Positions 48,701 through 61,300 of a DNA stretch of 64,000 nucleotides are shown piece after piece. The first letter of the stretch is position 1; every line of letters starts with the position of its first letter. A program made the position numbers and the translations under genes. The stretch is from contig OU612067.1 in assembly GCA_914767715.1 (NCBI GenBank), positions 32,212,162 to 32,276,161 of the forward strand. The letters are read 5' to 3'. The stretch comes from Membranipora membranacea (lineage: Eukaryota; Bryozoa; Gymnolaemata; Cheilostomatida; Membraniporidae). A model generated the notes under the pieces. That model worked only from the letters and a program-made list of their open reading frames with translations. It made no database searches and had not been told where the DNA came from.

Positions 48701-50290
48701 CTAGATAAAAACATTGAGATTAATTTTCAATTTGAACTAAAAATATTCCTGTAATACGAAATTTGTAATCCTTGTCTGTTTTTACTGAGATTGGTCTTTT
48801 TTATAATAAAAATATGTTACAAAATTAGCACCAAAGTATATTTCATGTATGTGGTGAGAACAAACCTCTGAAACGGGATGCGCTTCTCCGGGAATAGACA
48901 GGTGTTCTTGAATTTTGACCAGAGTTATCCCCACAAGGGCCTATCTCAACTTCTGGAATATCCTTAGCATCATCTTCCATAATATCTAGCTCAGTAATTA
49001 CCCCTTCACCATTAGGCCCGCTGACTTCAGCTATTCCTACAAGAAATTTTGAATTCAATTCAAAAGTGAAACAACTTTAACTTCTTGTATTACATTTTCT
49101 AATGAATCGGCAGTGGTAAAAATTCAATTTAATTGAAAATATGGCAGCTGTTTTTCATGCTATTTTTAAATATCCCCATCATGCTAACATCTGTGTAAAG
49201 TCTCAAATCTTAGTAAGCCTAATGCATTTGTATGACATTTATAAGACCTTGAAAAAATATAATAATAATATATAATAAGGATATCAAAAGCATATAATAG
49301 GAACTTATGGAATCTGTTGTTGTCCTCAAATGAGAGTATAACATTAGTGCAGAGATTTTTTGTGTTTTCTAAATTCATCTTGACGGTTCAATGGGTAGCA
49401 TAGAATAATCTACATAGCGAAGTAATTATCAGTATATGAATGTAGAGCAAATGAATAAGGGTTCCTATTAAATACACTTACTTCCATTTCTTCTAGCGCT
49501 GTATGTGTATGCTCCAGATCTGAGTAACAGTTCATCCATTGGACTACCTAACTTGTACTGATATAGTTTATGGGTATACTGATAAGGCCTGCTGCCTGTA
49601 CCAGCTGCCACGGTGAGATGCATCAATCCAAAGCATGCCATCGCAAGGGACTGTTAAAATAAAAATACGGCCACTTAATAAATATCTAGTAAAGGTAATT
49701 ATATTATGTACATAGGTTACATGTGGAAAGTAGACCGTTCTAATTAATGTAAATAGTCAAATAATCTTTTCCTATAAAAGTTGAAACAGAACAGCCTTAA
49801 AGTAGCGGACAACCACAAAAGTTATATTTTGGTAGCATGCCCAAGATGATCGGCCAAGTGATAAATACTTTCAATACAAATATATTATTGGAAAAACGTT
49901 AATGTATAAAAATATTTTATTCAAGAATAAAATCATTTATATTCTGTTTCAGTCTTAATACATAAACAGTCATCTCAATTACATAATCATCTACAAAAAC
50001 CATGTCATGTTACACTACTGTTACTGAGATTACATACAAAACATAGCTGCCCAATTTGATTCAGTTTAATGCAGCCATCGGGATTAAGGGACTTCTGACT
50101 GCCTTATGGTGCAGAACCAGAGCTTTTTACCTTGGAGTATCATTGTTAAGTATGTTGCCTACCTGTGTAGGCAAATTGCAAGTTGAATCATGTTTAATGG
50201 TAGCAGGGTTGAATACTACTTTAAATGAATCATAAATCAATGAAACGATTTTATAGGATTCTAACTCACCAAGAAAGTGTAGATCTTCAT
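42715..50290 (-). CDS. Secreted astacin-type zinc metalloprotease with 8-Cys modules and a C-terminal MAM-like domain (complete, 760 aa)
   Basis: Fifteen exons (minus): 50270-50290, 49482-49650, 48866-49036, 48482-48700, 48080-48273, 47703-47909, 47103-47232, 46733-46840, 45675-45824, 45138-45296, 44583-44741, 43985-44280, 43536-43690, 43256-43322, 42715-42792. All phases agree; 2,283 nt in total. The signal peptide is MKIYTFLSLAMACFGLMHLTVAA. A propeptide follows, with an Asn/Gln/Gly-rich stretch (about 122-165) and a furin-like RKRR site (166-169). The astacin domain runs about 170-370: YYWPGKTLPY, GCWSYIGYRFW, zinc site HEFMHALGVRH (265-275), DRDNY, Met-turn SIMHYG (Met322). A 6-Cys EGF-like module (371-406) and four 8-Cys modules (407 to about 613) follow. 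The tail (RFHLDGSS, RYLYVEGS, AQIETEWLDSAGDWCIDVKF, HVAVDAIKVQKC) looks MAM-like. Such enzymes process matrix and growth-factor proteins outside the cell. It ends at TAA 42715. Confidence 0.93.
45064..45098. repeat. 17-base tandem duplication in an astacin intron
   Basis: ATAAATACGGTTCGGTG occurs twice in a row in the intron between exons 10 and 11. Confidence 0.85.
46071..46212 (-). repeat. tRNA-derived SINE (family copy 2) in an astacin intron
   Basis: The minus strand starts GGCGCAATTGGTTAGAGCG (A box), has GTGGGTTCAAATCCTATTGG (B box), then a body with AGCCCCCAGCACCCTCGGG and GTGTATACCTCTTC. It is the best-preserved head of the family and has the same orientation as the gene. Open frames over 46046-46390 derive from it. 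Confidence 0.82.
46456..46555 (-). repeat. tRNA-derived SINE (family copy 3, head truncated) in an astacin intron
   Basis: B box GTGGGTTCGAATCCCATCGG and body GGGTGTATACCTCTTC on the minus strand; the A box is missing. It lies about 250 bases from copy 2 in the same intron (between exons 8 and 9). Confidence 0.78.
47425..47540. repeat. AAATTTTAAATT low-complexity tract in an astacin intron
   Basis: About 100 bases are made almost only of A and T in AATTTTAAATTT words, with three embedded TTTGCTATTT units. The tract lies in the intron before the exon at 47103-47232. Confidence 0.85.
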
Positions 50291-51590
50291 TTTTTCGACC
50301 TTCAGATTCAAACAAAACTCAAAATAAGTTTGTTGCTCTGCAAAGTTCAGAATTGTAAACACCACTGTAGAGTCCTCAGACCTTCCAAGACTTCTGTCTA
50401 TGAGAAACTGTCAGTATGGGTTATCGGTCGCCTGTGAAAACTGTATAGTTGTGCAGGCATTTTATACCCAGATATGTGACGCATTAATCAAGCTTATGAC
50501 CACTTCGATCACACCACAATGAAAGACACAAGTAAGTGTTATTTAAATTACTTATAAGTGGATATTATTTAGACTATGAATTATTGACGTAATATTAACA
50601 CATTATTTGATTATTGTGAGATTAATGTTGGATATCGGTGACTTGCTTGCCAAAACAGGATGGCGGCAATAATAATAAAACACCCATTAATCAGACTATA
50701 TTGTCTTTTTTTGCAAATTCAATGGAAAATCTGACAATAATCATCACATATCACAAGCATCTAAGCTGTAATACACAGGAAAGAATTTGTTAAATGGAAC
50801 CTTTGCCACAATATTTGGAATGATTGGCAGAAGCAAAATTATTTTGTTATGCACGGGCTGAAAATTACTTGTGTAAATTAAACGCACAGGTTGGCGTACA
50901 GGACACTGAATTATACTCTGATAACAATGGTCATGAAAATTCTAGAAGCTGTAAAACTTTAAATTTAGTCAAGCACCCCACTTTTCTGTTTGATTTTAAA
51001 TTTGATTTCGAGTGTACAACAGAAACTATTGAATCATGTTTTTCATGCTGGGATTGACCCTGCTCGTGCTCGTTGGTAGTGTTAACTGGGCAACAACACA
51101 TCTTTTCAAATGTGATATTATTAATTTTTGGTCCCGTGTGTCACAACTTATATTCATTGGTCATTAAAACCTCAATAATAATACTAATAAGAAAATTTAT
51201 TTATAAAACGCTTAGAAGTCATTGTCTAAACTAAACTATAAATAATGATTTTCTGTACCTGTGATAAAATATTAAAATCGAAACTTATATTATAAAACAA
51301 GCGTGTAGCTGAAAAAATAAATTAACTAGATAAAAAGTTTATCATAAACTATTTATGCGATGAGAAAATATGATGATAAGATAAATAAAACCTAAAAGTG
51401 ACAACTGAGAAGCATCTAAAAATCCACTATAAAAACTTCAGATTCATGGTATAGGCCTCACGGAACAGAGGGGTTTTCGAGTGGGACTTAGAAGTGGGAG
51501 TAGAAGAGAAATTGCAAAGGTATAATGGGAGGGAGTTCCTCATTTCTGGTAAGGTTCCATTGATAGATCGCCCACCCACTGTAATATTAT
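50291..51590. other. Upstream of the astacin gene, no other gene seen
   Basis: This should contain the astacin promoter and 5' UTR. No TATA box is assigned with confidence. The short plus frame at 50824-51057 has no recognisable domain. Confidence 0.4.
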
Positions 51591-51599
51591 AATCCAAAA

Positions 51600-52385
51600 C
51601 CAGTGAACATTGGTGTTCCACAAGGGAGCCTCCTTGGCCCTGTATTATGGAATATGTTTGTTGACGAAATGCCATCCAGACCAGTCCGGCTGATTAAATA
51701 TGCAGGGGATACAACTGGTTACTCAACAATCTCAGAACATAACACATCTTCTCTGCAAGCGACAGCTACTGATATTTATCAGTGGAGTGAAACCGATCGA
51801 CTCACTATGAACACCAAGAAAACAAAAACCATGACACTGAATATTAAGACGTCACCAACCAGTTGTGATAAATGACCAATACATAGACGATGTAAGAACT
51901 TTCCGACTCCTTGGAATAGTCATTGACACACATCTCACCTTCTTAGTTCATGTCAAGGATCTGGTTGGCAGATACAGATCATGTCATTGGTTAACCAAGC
52001 TGAAACGCTACGGAGTAAGCAAAAAAAACCTTCTGCATGCCTACAAGACAAACATCATCTTTGTCAACAAACATGCCGCGCCAGTATGGTTTCCTTTCAT
52101 CTCACAAAATAATCAGGAGCTGATAGAAAAATACAGAAACTGGCGCTGAAGATCATCTATCCTGAACTAAACTACTTTGATAAAAGACTCAGAGCCACTG
52201 ACATCGAGCCACTTTGTGATGACCTGCAAATGGCATGCATCATCTACTGCCAAAACAAACAATCCAAGCATCAACATCTGCTGCCTAAACACAGAGTATC
52301 AACACGACCTCGCCGTGCAAGCAGCAGTAACACGTCGATCCCTCGCCAGTCTGCTCTTGCCAGTAAAAGTCTGTTTGTAAAGTTC
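51600..52385 (+). mobile_element. LINE reverse-transcriptase 3' half, decayed
   Basis: The frame 51603-51875 has motif B (IGVPQGSLLGPVLWNMFVDEMP) and a mutated catalytic motif, YAGDTTGYS, where YADD is required. A frame change follows, then RTFRLLGIVIDTHLTFLVHV, KKNLLHAYKTNIIFVNKHAAPVWFP (51865-52149). In a third frame come ALKIIYPELNYFDKRL and the end near 52380 (FVKFGKLIFN). It is 5'-truncated and dead. It resembles the fragment at 11860-13075. Confidence 0.88.
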
Positions 52386-52839
52386 GGTAAATTGATTTTT
52401 AATTAATTTTATAATTAATTTTTGATGACAACAACAAATTTTGATTATATAAATCAGATCAATTATATAAATTTCCAATGTATTCACATCCATCAATAGA
52501 GGATTCATCATTAAAAACTGCTCACCAGAGTGTTGTCAAAACGAGTTGTTCGAGCAGCTTCATGTGCCATGATTGACAACTTAAATCTAGCTCGGCATTG
52601 GCCTTGGCCTTGGCGCTGAAAAAGATTGTCACGCTACACTACATATTAGTCTAGAGAGTTTTCCTACACTACATTCAATCATGGTAGCTTTCATTAGAGC
52701 AGTAAAATTATCTGTCAAGACCAGTCAAGACCCCTCAAGCCAAGACATAAAGTTGGTCAAATTTAGAGAGCCATATAATTTGCCATATCCCGCAATGTCA
52801 GCGCAATAATAATTTGACTGCAATTTCTGCAACATGCAC

Positions 52840-53278
52840 TAGCATTTAGTACACCTGGGGCCCAACAAACCCCAGAGATCATCAAAATTCAAACATAGAA
52901 ACTTTGGACTTGCACAGTGAAGGAGATCGCTCTAACCAGCTGAACCACCTCCTACTCTAACCGAGCAACTCGCAGCTGTAATACAACTAACACACAACAA
53001 GTACAGCTTGACTTGATCTCCTTTGGTTACATATTTTGGCATTATGGCAACGGTATTTTGGGATATGGTACGTTGTCCCAAATAGAATTATGTCCAACCC
53101 GGGTTACATCCACTGGTATTTTGACACACCTGGTTTTTGAACAACTGGTATTTTGGTGTTGGTATAGTGTCCAGTGGTGTGATCACCTATGACATTATGG
53201 CCCGAGCATTTTGGCAATGGCATTATGCCCACTGGTATTTTGTCCAAATTGCATTTTGACCATGGCATTGTCGGCGGG
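52840..53278 (-). repeat. Composite phrase-repeat plus tRNA-like element, copy 2
   Basis: On the minus strand the 53278-53035 part repeats the phrase order of 37768-38040: ATGCCATGG, CAAAATACCAGTGGGCATAA, CACACCACTGGACA, ATACCATATCCCAAAATACC. It then gives TAACCAAAGGAGATCAAG at 53020, ATTACAGCTGCGAGTTGCT, and the tRNA-like head GTAGGAGGTGGTTCAGCTGG with TTAGAGCG (52915-52950), continuing into a SINE-like body to about 52840. Collinearity with copy 1 shows one ancestral element, not independent expansions. Confidence 0.75.
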
Positions 53279-53339
53279 TACCACTGCCCAACGCCCAACG
53301 CCCAACGCTTGCTTAGCAAGCTGTTCTCAAAGTTAATCT

Positions 53340-53640
53340 CCAATTTATGAGGATTGTACAAGGCGCTGCTTAGTGCCTGTGTGCAAATAAAACAACAATA
53401 TAGTGGTTGCAGCTTTTGTGAAGAAGGTTTTCAATCCACAATCCACAAAATCATCGTCCCAGACTCTGAACCATCTAAATCGCATCAACGCTCTACAGGA
53501 TAAACGTATTAGAATCCTACTTAAAACTTGCAAAAGTGGCCTTGCTCTAGGACCATTATGAATTACTTATTGATGATGAAATGATCTCATTGAACTAATT
53601 ATCATTTCCTCATATGGCAGGGATAATAAAGTATTAAAAA
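53340..53640 (+). mobile_element. LINE 3' end (short)
   Basis: The plus strand encodes TLNHLNRINALQDKRIRILLKTCKS, typical of the region after the RT palm (L..iQ.k.iRii). It is followed by a 3' tail GGGATAATAAAGTATT and an A run at about 53640. Only the last ~250 bases of an element remain. Confidence 0.55.
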
Positions 53641-53904
53641 AAAATCTAAATTTCTGATAACAATAACAATCTAATTTAGACTGTAAGTGGAACTATCAGA
53701 AATATAGTTATGTGGGGTTAAATATATGAGCATGAATTGAACGCCAGCCCTAGAGTGATGATGTATGGAGTTTTTGTTCTGTGTTGTGCCATAATTAAAC
53801 TTTGTAAATAATATTCTAAAAGAAATAAAAGCCTAAGACAGCCCTGCAACAAATTTCAAGGACACCTCATGAGCATCAAGATGAGTATGGACAATATATG
53901 CCAC

Positions 53905-53961
53905 ATCCCCCCCCCTCCCCAGTACCGGCTATCCCCCCCCCTCCCCAGTACCGGCTATCCA
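53905..53961. repeat. C-rich tandem duplication
   Basis: The unit CCCCTCCCCAGTACCGGCTA with its C-run is present twice in a row. Confidence 0.9.
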
Positions 53962-55540
53962 TGACATGAAGCTTGATATAAAAAAGTTTGAAAGGTACCG
54001 AAGAAACCTGAATACTCTCAAAGTGTTCTGCCATATCTTAGAATTCAAATAAAACATTGTTCTTTTGGTCCACTGCAAGGGTAAAAAATTTAACAAGGTC
54101 TGAAACTATCAATTCTGATTTTCTCAGATCATTGCGAAATAAACAAGTATGAATTAAAGAATTACGGATGATATTTGTTGTAGCCTTCTTTCAGACAATC
54201 AATAAGTCAGCCAAACTTAGAAAACATATTCCATATAAATCCTGAAGGGAGGGGGGAGTAAGAAGCCGCAGGCATTATAAGCTGTTGCTGAAATTCACTA
54301 TCCACCATTCTATCGCCAGGCATCCTTTTTACTTCGCAGACCTAACCTGATGTGAAAATTTGCAATGGCACAGCCTGGAAACGTTCTATTTTAACTGGAA
54401 AACATTGATGCAGAATAATCTCAATGAACTCAGCGGTAACAACAAGACCAACGTTTCTGCAAATTTATCATAAACTGCTTTCCCTAGTGATGGATTTCTC
54501 ATATTAAAGGCGGAATCCTGATATTTACAACAGAAGCGCTAGAAGTGGTTCAGTATTCGAAATTGTAAATGAAAGCATTGCAGAAAAGCTCTTTGGTCAA
54601 CTAGATAGGAGATATGGTTAGGCTGGCATAGATCTAACATGTATAGACTATATTCGAGCTCAAATTAATGCCAACGATTTCAATTTGCATTCCCACTGAA
54701 CTACAGCTAGAGTATTCAGTCTTTGTTACATTTAATTCTGAATAATTGACTTCGCTTCATTTTCTGGCTGACTGCCAATGATGCCACTGATAAATCAATG
54801 GGTGGTCACTTCAATATTATAACTATGAGAGATTATTACATTGCAGACTTCATAATCTCATTAATGTAAGGAAACAAAACTTGTGAAATCACCAACACTC
54901 AATTAATACATCCTGACATGATTTGCCCAGCCCATAAACATCCAACAAAAAATTGACATAGATTATGTTTCAATACCACCCAGTGTGAGGAATTTGTCAT
55001 GAAAACAAAAAATATTGGTTTGTGATTGGTAGAACGGTGTGACACTAAAGAGATTAACTCAGTAGATAAAAACTCAATTGAAGATTAAGACAGTTGTAAG
55101 GTTTCACTGTTTTTATTTAATCCAATGAAAAATTTTAAATCTCTGACAAAGCTGCCTTCAGACCCTCCTATTGGCAGGAAGATTAAATCTACCATCACTA
55201 AAAGCTTGTCATTGTGTCGTATGTCATATAATTGTAATGGTTTGTGGTAAGCTATTTTATATCACTGATGCAAGATATAAAATTGATTAAATTTTGAAAA
55301 ACATGTACGCAATGGTACAGTAATTTCCACGCCATAATCTAGGACATGCTAAAATTGCAGCTTTTCTCCTTGAGGGATATCACAAAAGTAGCGGAAACAG
55401 ATCAGCACTCGAGATTTTCAGCTCCACAACTTCCAAAGAAACATTAATTAGGCCTGAAAACAGGAAAAGGAAAAAAACAATCATATTGATACAGGAACTA
55501 TGACGTACCATCAAATGAAAGTCGGCAGCAAAATCCTAGG
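53962..55540. other. Intergenic, nothing recognised
   Basis: AT-rich sequence with stops in all frames; no repeats, domains or structured elements were noticed. Confidence 0.5.
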
Positions 55541-55544
55541 GAGT

Positions 55545-55900
55545 CAGGATTGGTATAGTGGTTAAGGGTGCGGGCTTGTGATCTTTGATGTCCAGGTGCC
55601 ATTCCCAGCCCCGACAGTCATTCCTTATTTTGTACTGGTACACCATTCATCCTAGCCAGGTCCTTGCGGAAAAATACCGGACGTCCACTGTGTGTTTGTT
55701 TGCACACCCCACACGCAAAAAAGAACCCCCTTTGCTTCTTCGTTATAAAAAGTAGCCGAGTTTCCAACGGACATGGGTAAACGGCGCGGTATGTCTACTA
55801 TGGGTCCCAGTTTCTTTACGCAAGAGAGGATAACTCACTTCGCTTCGAACACCCAAGCCAAGACCGGTACAACCCTAACGATGCTCTGTATTTCATCAAT
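55545..55900 (+). repeat. tRNA-derived SINE with long GC-richer body
   Basis: The head reads TTGGTATAGTGGTTAAGGGT (A box), then a degenerate B box near CCAGGTGCCATTCCCAGCCC. The 250-base body is richer in G and C than its surroundings (ACCGGACGTCCACTG, AGTAGCCGAGTTTCCAACGG, AAACGGCGCGGTATGTC). Its different composition and sharp edges mark it as an insertion of a SINE family distinct from the 29/46-kb one. Confidence 0.65.
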
Positions 55901-58359
55901 GGAATAAACCAGGGGCACACTGCAAATAACTTCCAGACATTATATATCATGCCATTACATATGCTCTTCGAATTTAGAAATTTTAAAATATAATATAAAG
56001 CTCATAATCAATTAAATATATTTTAGATATCGAAATCAACTATGAAAAAGTTACACGCTTTAACATTTTTAAAATCATCAAGACCAACAAAAAGCAAGGA
56101 GGAGAGGTTTTTGTTTAGCATGTCCTTTTTCAACAAGACCTAATTGGAAGTTTGGCCGGGCCGAGGTACATTCTCACAGATTAAAGTATATACATGTTGT
56201 AAAGTTCTGTGGAAACAAGGCGCTGTCATATAATGCTGTTTACAATCTTTGCACTCTGTGGCACAAAACTCTCCAAAAATCTAAAAAGTGGATACATGTG
56301 AGACGGACCACATGAATGGTAAATACACAATAGTATCCCTAATGAATTCCGCAAATATCAATCCAGTGAGGTATTGCTAAAGATTTTGTTCATAATCATA
56401 ACTTTCATTTACATGAACATTTACGTTGAGGGATTATGCAAAACTATGATGCATCATTACAGCTAAGTAAAACCAAGCCTGTGTACGGCATTATATTATG
56501 CACATAATTTGTTATTGCTGTTGCTAAGAAACAGAAGATTGGGCTGCCCCTAAAGAGGGACGCAAGGTGCCCTAATCCTCATACTGAGAATGTGATACAT
56601 CCTAGAAAACTAGAATGCATCCTAGAGGTGAGGCCATAGAGGACCTCCTAATCATAAGTGTGCAGCGAGCTGCCAAAACTGAACTGGCACTAATCGGCCA
56701 TTGGCAGTGACACTTTGATCTTAGCCAATAAGCCGAGAAGGCCAATAGCCAATAGGCCGAGAAATTGTTATTATTCAGATATGAACTTGTTACAAAATCA
56801 AGGAAAGAGAACTCTCATTTTTTATTGATTGATGTAACTGCCCCAAACTAATGCACATATCACGCCTGGGTTTGACCTAAAAGATCAGCCTTATCATAAA
56901 TATGTTAATTGTCTACTTGTGACATTTATTTTAATCAAATCAGGTCTCATTTACACATGTTCTCCCGAATAGTCTCAGAGCCTCCCTGACCTAGCGTACT
57001 TCTGTCAGAGGGAGATAAATTTAATGAGATGGTACTCAGAATATCATAATTACAATTTCTTTATCACAACCTGATCTAATGCGGTCAAACAAATATCAGA
57101 ATGTGTATTCAACTCCTAATTGAATCATATAATTATTTTCTACTCGTGTCTCTCAATAAAAGACTACTTCCAACTTCTAACAAAAAGCAGCATCATGCAT
57201 CCTAAAATATTAAAAAGTGCCGGAGAACAGCCACTTTATTGAACATATTAACATATCAGCAGGGTATATTTAGGCCACGCATAGAACATGCTTAAAGTTC
57301 CGTTTTGCCGTCGATAAGAGGTGATAAACAATTATAGATGTAAAACATGGGCTAGAAATAGACCGATTAGTAGTTACAAATGGAGAAGCCCCCAATAGTG
57401 GGCTTTTTCTTTGAAGGCAAATGTTTCCGTACCTACTGGTCAAGTTTGACCACAGGTATGACTCTACTCAATCTCCGAGTTTTCAGCATAAGATATCTCA
57501 ACATAATGGGCAGTCTTTGCATTACAAATGTTATATTTATAACTTATAAAAAAGTAAATATTGGTTGCAAAACATAAAAGTTGCTACATGTGGTCCAACT
57601 TCGGTATGTACTAAAATATCCAATAAAACCAAGGAAGCACAGCATTGTAAAACAATCTGGTTGTATTATTTATCATTATGATAATACTTTCTTCCCATCA
57701 CCCTAATATAGATGAATATTTAAGCCCAAAACAAATACACTACTTGTATACAATGACTACGAGTAATAATGACAGTATGAATGATTATGTATACAGGAGT
57801 TGTGCCCCTCCCAACAGAGGATGGACAACTTATAAATGCCTTTGTCCCTTCTACACTTCTCCATTGTTAAAACTTTAATATCAAATTTGAAAACATGATT
57901 AAAATTTTGTGTTTCACATAAAATCAAACTCAGTTGACCTATTGTGAACACTTAAAAACATGTTAGTAAAGGTTAGGAGTTTAAAGACATATGATCAGTC
58001 GTAGAAAGAAAACTGCTCAACCTTATAACAAAAATAACTACCCTTCTCCTTGAGTTAAATATACAGAAGTGTAAATAATATGTATGACTAGAGAAGCATG
58101 ATTGCTAAAAAAAACCATTTCGATACAGAATCAGAATCATTCTCATATGTAAAACAAACATCCGATCACGCTGAAAATCCATCAACCTCAAGCGGCAAAC
58201 GAGTAAGATGAGCATGTATAAACCAGCGTTATTTCTTTACTAGACTCACTGTTATTATGTTCAAACAAAACAACGACCGGCCTTGAGCCCATGTTTTAAA
58301 ATGCCAGCATTCATATGGGTTATAGTCTGTGGCTAAATTATGATTGAACAAATCTACCC
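55901..58359. other. Intergenic, with a U2-derived repeat
   Basis: No gene is recognised. The short frames at 57380-57577 and 57678-57878 lack domains. The stretch includes the 3' flank of the sushi receptor gene, but no AATAAA could be assigned to it with confidence. Confidence 0.45.
56525..56765 (-). repeat. U2 snRNA-derived repeat (candidate SINE)
   Basis: On the minus strand 56740-56708 reads CTTCTCGGCTTATTGGCTAA and GATCAAAGTGTC. This closely follows the conserved 5' end of U2 snRNA (CTTCTCGGCCTTTTGGCTAAGATCAAGTGTAGTATC). A partial second copy, TTCTCGGCCTATTGGC, precedes it at 56763-56748. The branch-point pairing sequence GUAGUAUC is lost, so it is not a working U2 gene. The following bases down to about 56525 may be the body of a U2-headed SINE. 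Confidence 0.6.
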
Positions 58360-61300
58360 TCACAAGTATGCACTAGGCTCGTTCCCTCGTACAGGCAGAG
58401 TATTAGCAGAATATGAGTTACCATAGTAATCAGGATTAGCTGATGTTGGCGGTCTGAGAGTAGCACTAAGTTCCTGACCAGGCAGTCTCTTTGGGTTGGT
58501 GTTGTACCGCCCTCCTCTTACCACAGGGTTAGGACTGGTGTTCTGAGAAACTGGATACTTGAAAAGTGGGCTTGCAGGCTCCTAAAACAGAGAGATATCT
58601 ATCTAGTATTATGATAAGGTTTGTTAGTTCACCACAACAAGCTGTAGTAAAACAGTATATCTTAAAACTGATAATAGAAATAGGATATAAATGATGTAAC
58701 TGGTGTAACACTAAGAGAAGTTGTTTCCTCGTTTGTTCAAACACAAATATTTATACTCTGCTCACTGTTTCACACACAGACTGACCTGAGCGACGTTGAG
58801 ATTACTGATATGAGGTGAGGGTAGACCTGGTGGGCTGTGTTGTAGGTTATTGGGACTGTGTGCTGATTTAATTGAGCCTGGGATTCTGTGAGTTTTCTGC
58901 TCTCCATACAATGGGTTCTCTAGATCATCATTATCATAAGTACTAGGGTCAACAGAAAGTTCATCTAACTGTATACCGTTAGCTATGGGATACCTAAAAT
59001 ATATTCAATGGATCATTGATACATGATGTGAGACTGACTTCGAGTGATAAATTGCTTGTTAGGAGGTTTCTTGGAAAAAGCAAATCTCGTGAATTTTAAC
59101 AGTCACATGACTCCATCACAAAACCATGTATTGTTGACCCATAAAACTCAACTTGATGACAAAGTGTATTGTGATTAGGAAAGAAAAGAGAGTGATGTAC
59201 TAACCTTGACCTTGGTTTGATCAATGAACCAGACGAGTATGGACCAGGAGGGGATCCTTGTGGCTTCCATGATGCTTTCATCAGTAGTCCATTCCTGCAA
59301 AAGAGAAAATTATTGTATGATTTTAACACAGAAAGAACTTGGATGATTGCAGCTATGTCAAATTTTGATTACTTTCAACCACAATGGTAATACACAGTAG
59401 TCCTAATCATAGGAAAAGCTGCAAAGATTCAACTTAGGACATATGCTTATAACATGGCTAATGGGAAGCTATAGAGTGAAATTGAGACACAAATACTTTT
59501 TTCTAATTTGAAGTTGTGCCCCCATGTTTTAACTTTGTACTCAAATGAATCAGTATGAGATAGATAGGACAGATATGGGATGCGTATGCTGAATCCTGAC
59601 CTACCTCTCATCATAAGCACTGTGATGTTCATTCTCTGGGTCAGCATCAATAAAGAGTCCGCTGTCATTACTACAATGATCTACACGACGGGAGACGGAT
59701 TTATCACCCAGACGACCAGGTAGTGGTGCATCTCCTCGTAACTCCTTCAGATTAAGACGCCTGAAATAGAAAATATGTGTGTGAGTTATGTGACGGTGGA
59801 TGATCGTCACTCTTTTGTGTTTGGAGGAACGAAACTCAACCAATGAACTTATCACCCCACATCACAATGAGATTTTGAGCTTAATCTTCCCTGATCGTAA
59901 AGTACGGTTGGTTATTTTGTGTTTGATCACACATTCGGTGTGACCGAGCATTAGTCCAACATCCAGGTATTTTTCAACCAGTATATCGACAAGCCAACCT
60001 GAAGATAGTTGCCCACTGCATGTGTTTGAAATCACATTATGTATCCATATGTACTTTTCATATGCACTCTGTTGTTTAAATTTTCTAGACCAACAAAATG
60101 AATTTTTGTTATTTTTAGTGTAGGTGGTGGCATGTTGAACTTCTAACCCCTAAATTTTGGACATTGGTATTTAACTTAATAGGTTTTAGATTCATTGTTT
60201 AGCAATATATTAAGCTGTCATTGATGAGATGCCAGATTTTGTTGTTCTGTCAGTGCAGAACATATTCGATTTATAGACATAACAAAGACTCTATCCTCAA
60301 TGCCATTGCCAAACATGTCATGTCATGTCATTGTTTTAATGATCAGTACATGTAATTACTATACCGATCAATCCATTCGAAAGGTTTTTTTGTTAGAAAT
60401 TTTGGCATAAAGTGCTGGCGCCATAAATTACATGCTTTGATGATCACTGATTGATGCATGTATTGGTTCTATTGATCGTCATGGAGATTTTATGGTTACA
60501 CCTACCTTTTCCTCTCCCGATGTCTGAAGCAGAGACCCACTATTAGGATGACCAGTAAGATCAGAAGTACCAATCCTCCAGCACAGCCGATATAGATATA
60601 CAGCATCGATTCTGTATTTAGAGAAAACAATTTCGGAAATTAACATGAAGCTTACTATAATCTAGAATCTATTTCATCTTGCATCTTCGTAATCTTGCTA
60701 CTCAGACAAGGATAACCTGGTGTTCAGATTTCTATACATTCTTTTTTTACACCTTTGAATTCCTTATATTCATCAGATGGCTATAAATTGCTATATACAA
60801 ACCTTTGACGTATTCCGAGCAGTTGGGGTAGATCCAATCTCCCGCCCTATCACACCTTCCCTCTACTATCATGGTAGTAAGGCCATACTTTGCACACATG
60901 TATTTGACTACAGCGCCCAGACCAGTGCCATTGGAGGATAGCAGATCACCCGATTCTATATTCGCAACTGGTTGCATACAGTCGACAACTAAAACAATGA
61001 ATTAAGAATAAACCAACAGCTGATCCCAAGGCGATATACCAAATAGCAAATCAAGAAAGAACAAAGAAACTTGAGTTTCACTTGGCTCTTGCCTAAAAGC
61101 TAGGTACTTGCTATTAAAAAATAGAGTTTCAATGCTTAATTAAAATTCTGACAAACACAAATTATAACCTGCCGCAGAATACCAACTTTTCACTATCCCT
61201 GACTTAGATATACTATAGGACCATTTCCAGTGCACATTACTCAACTTTGGGGTTGTCCTCTTGTTATCCATTTGATTTTTTCACTACCTTGAATAATTGA

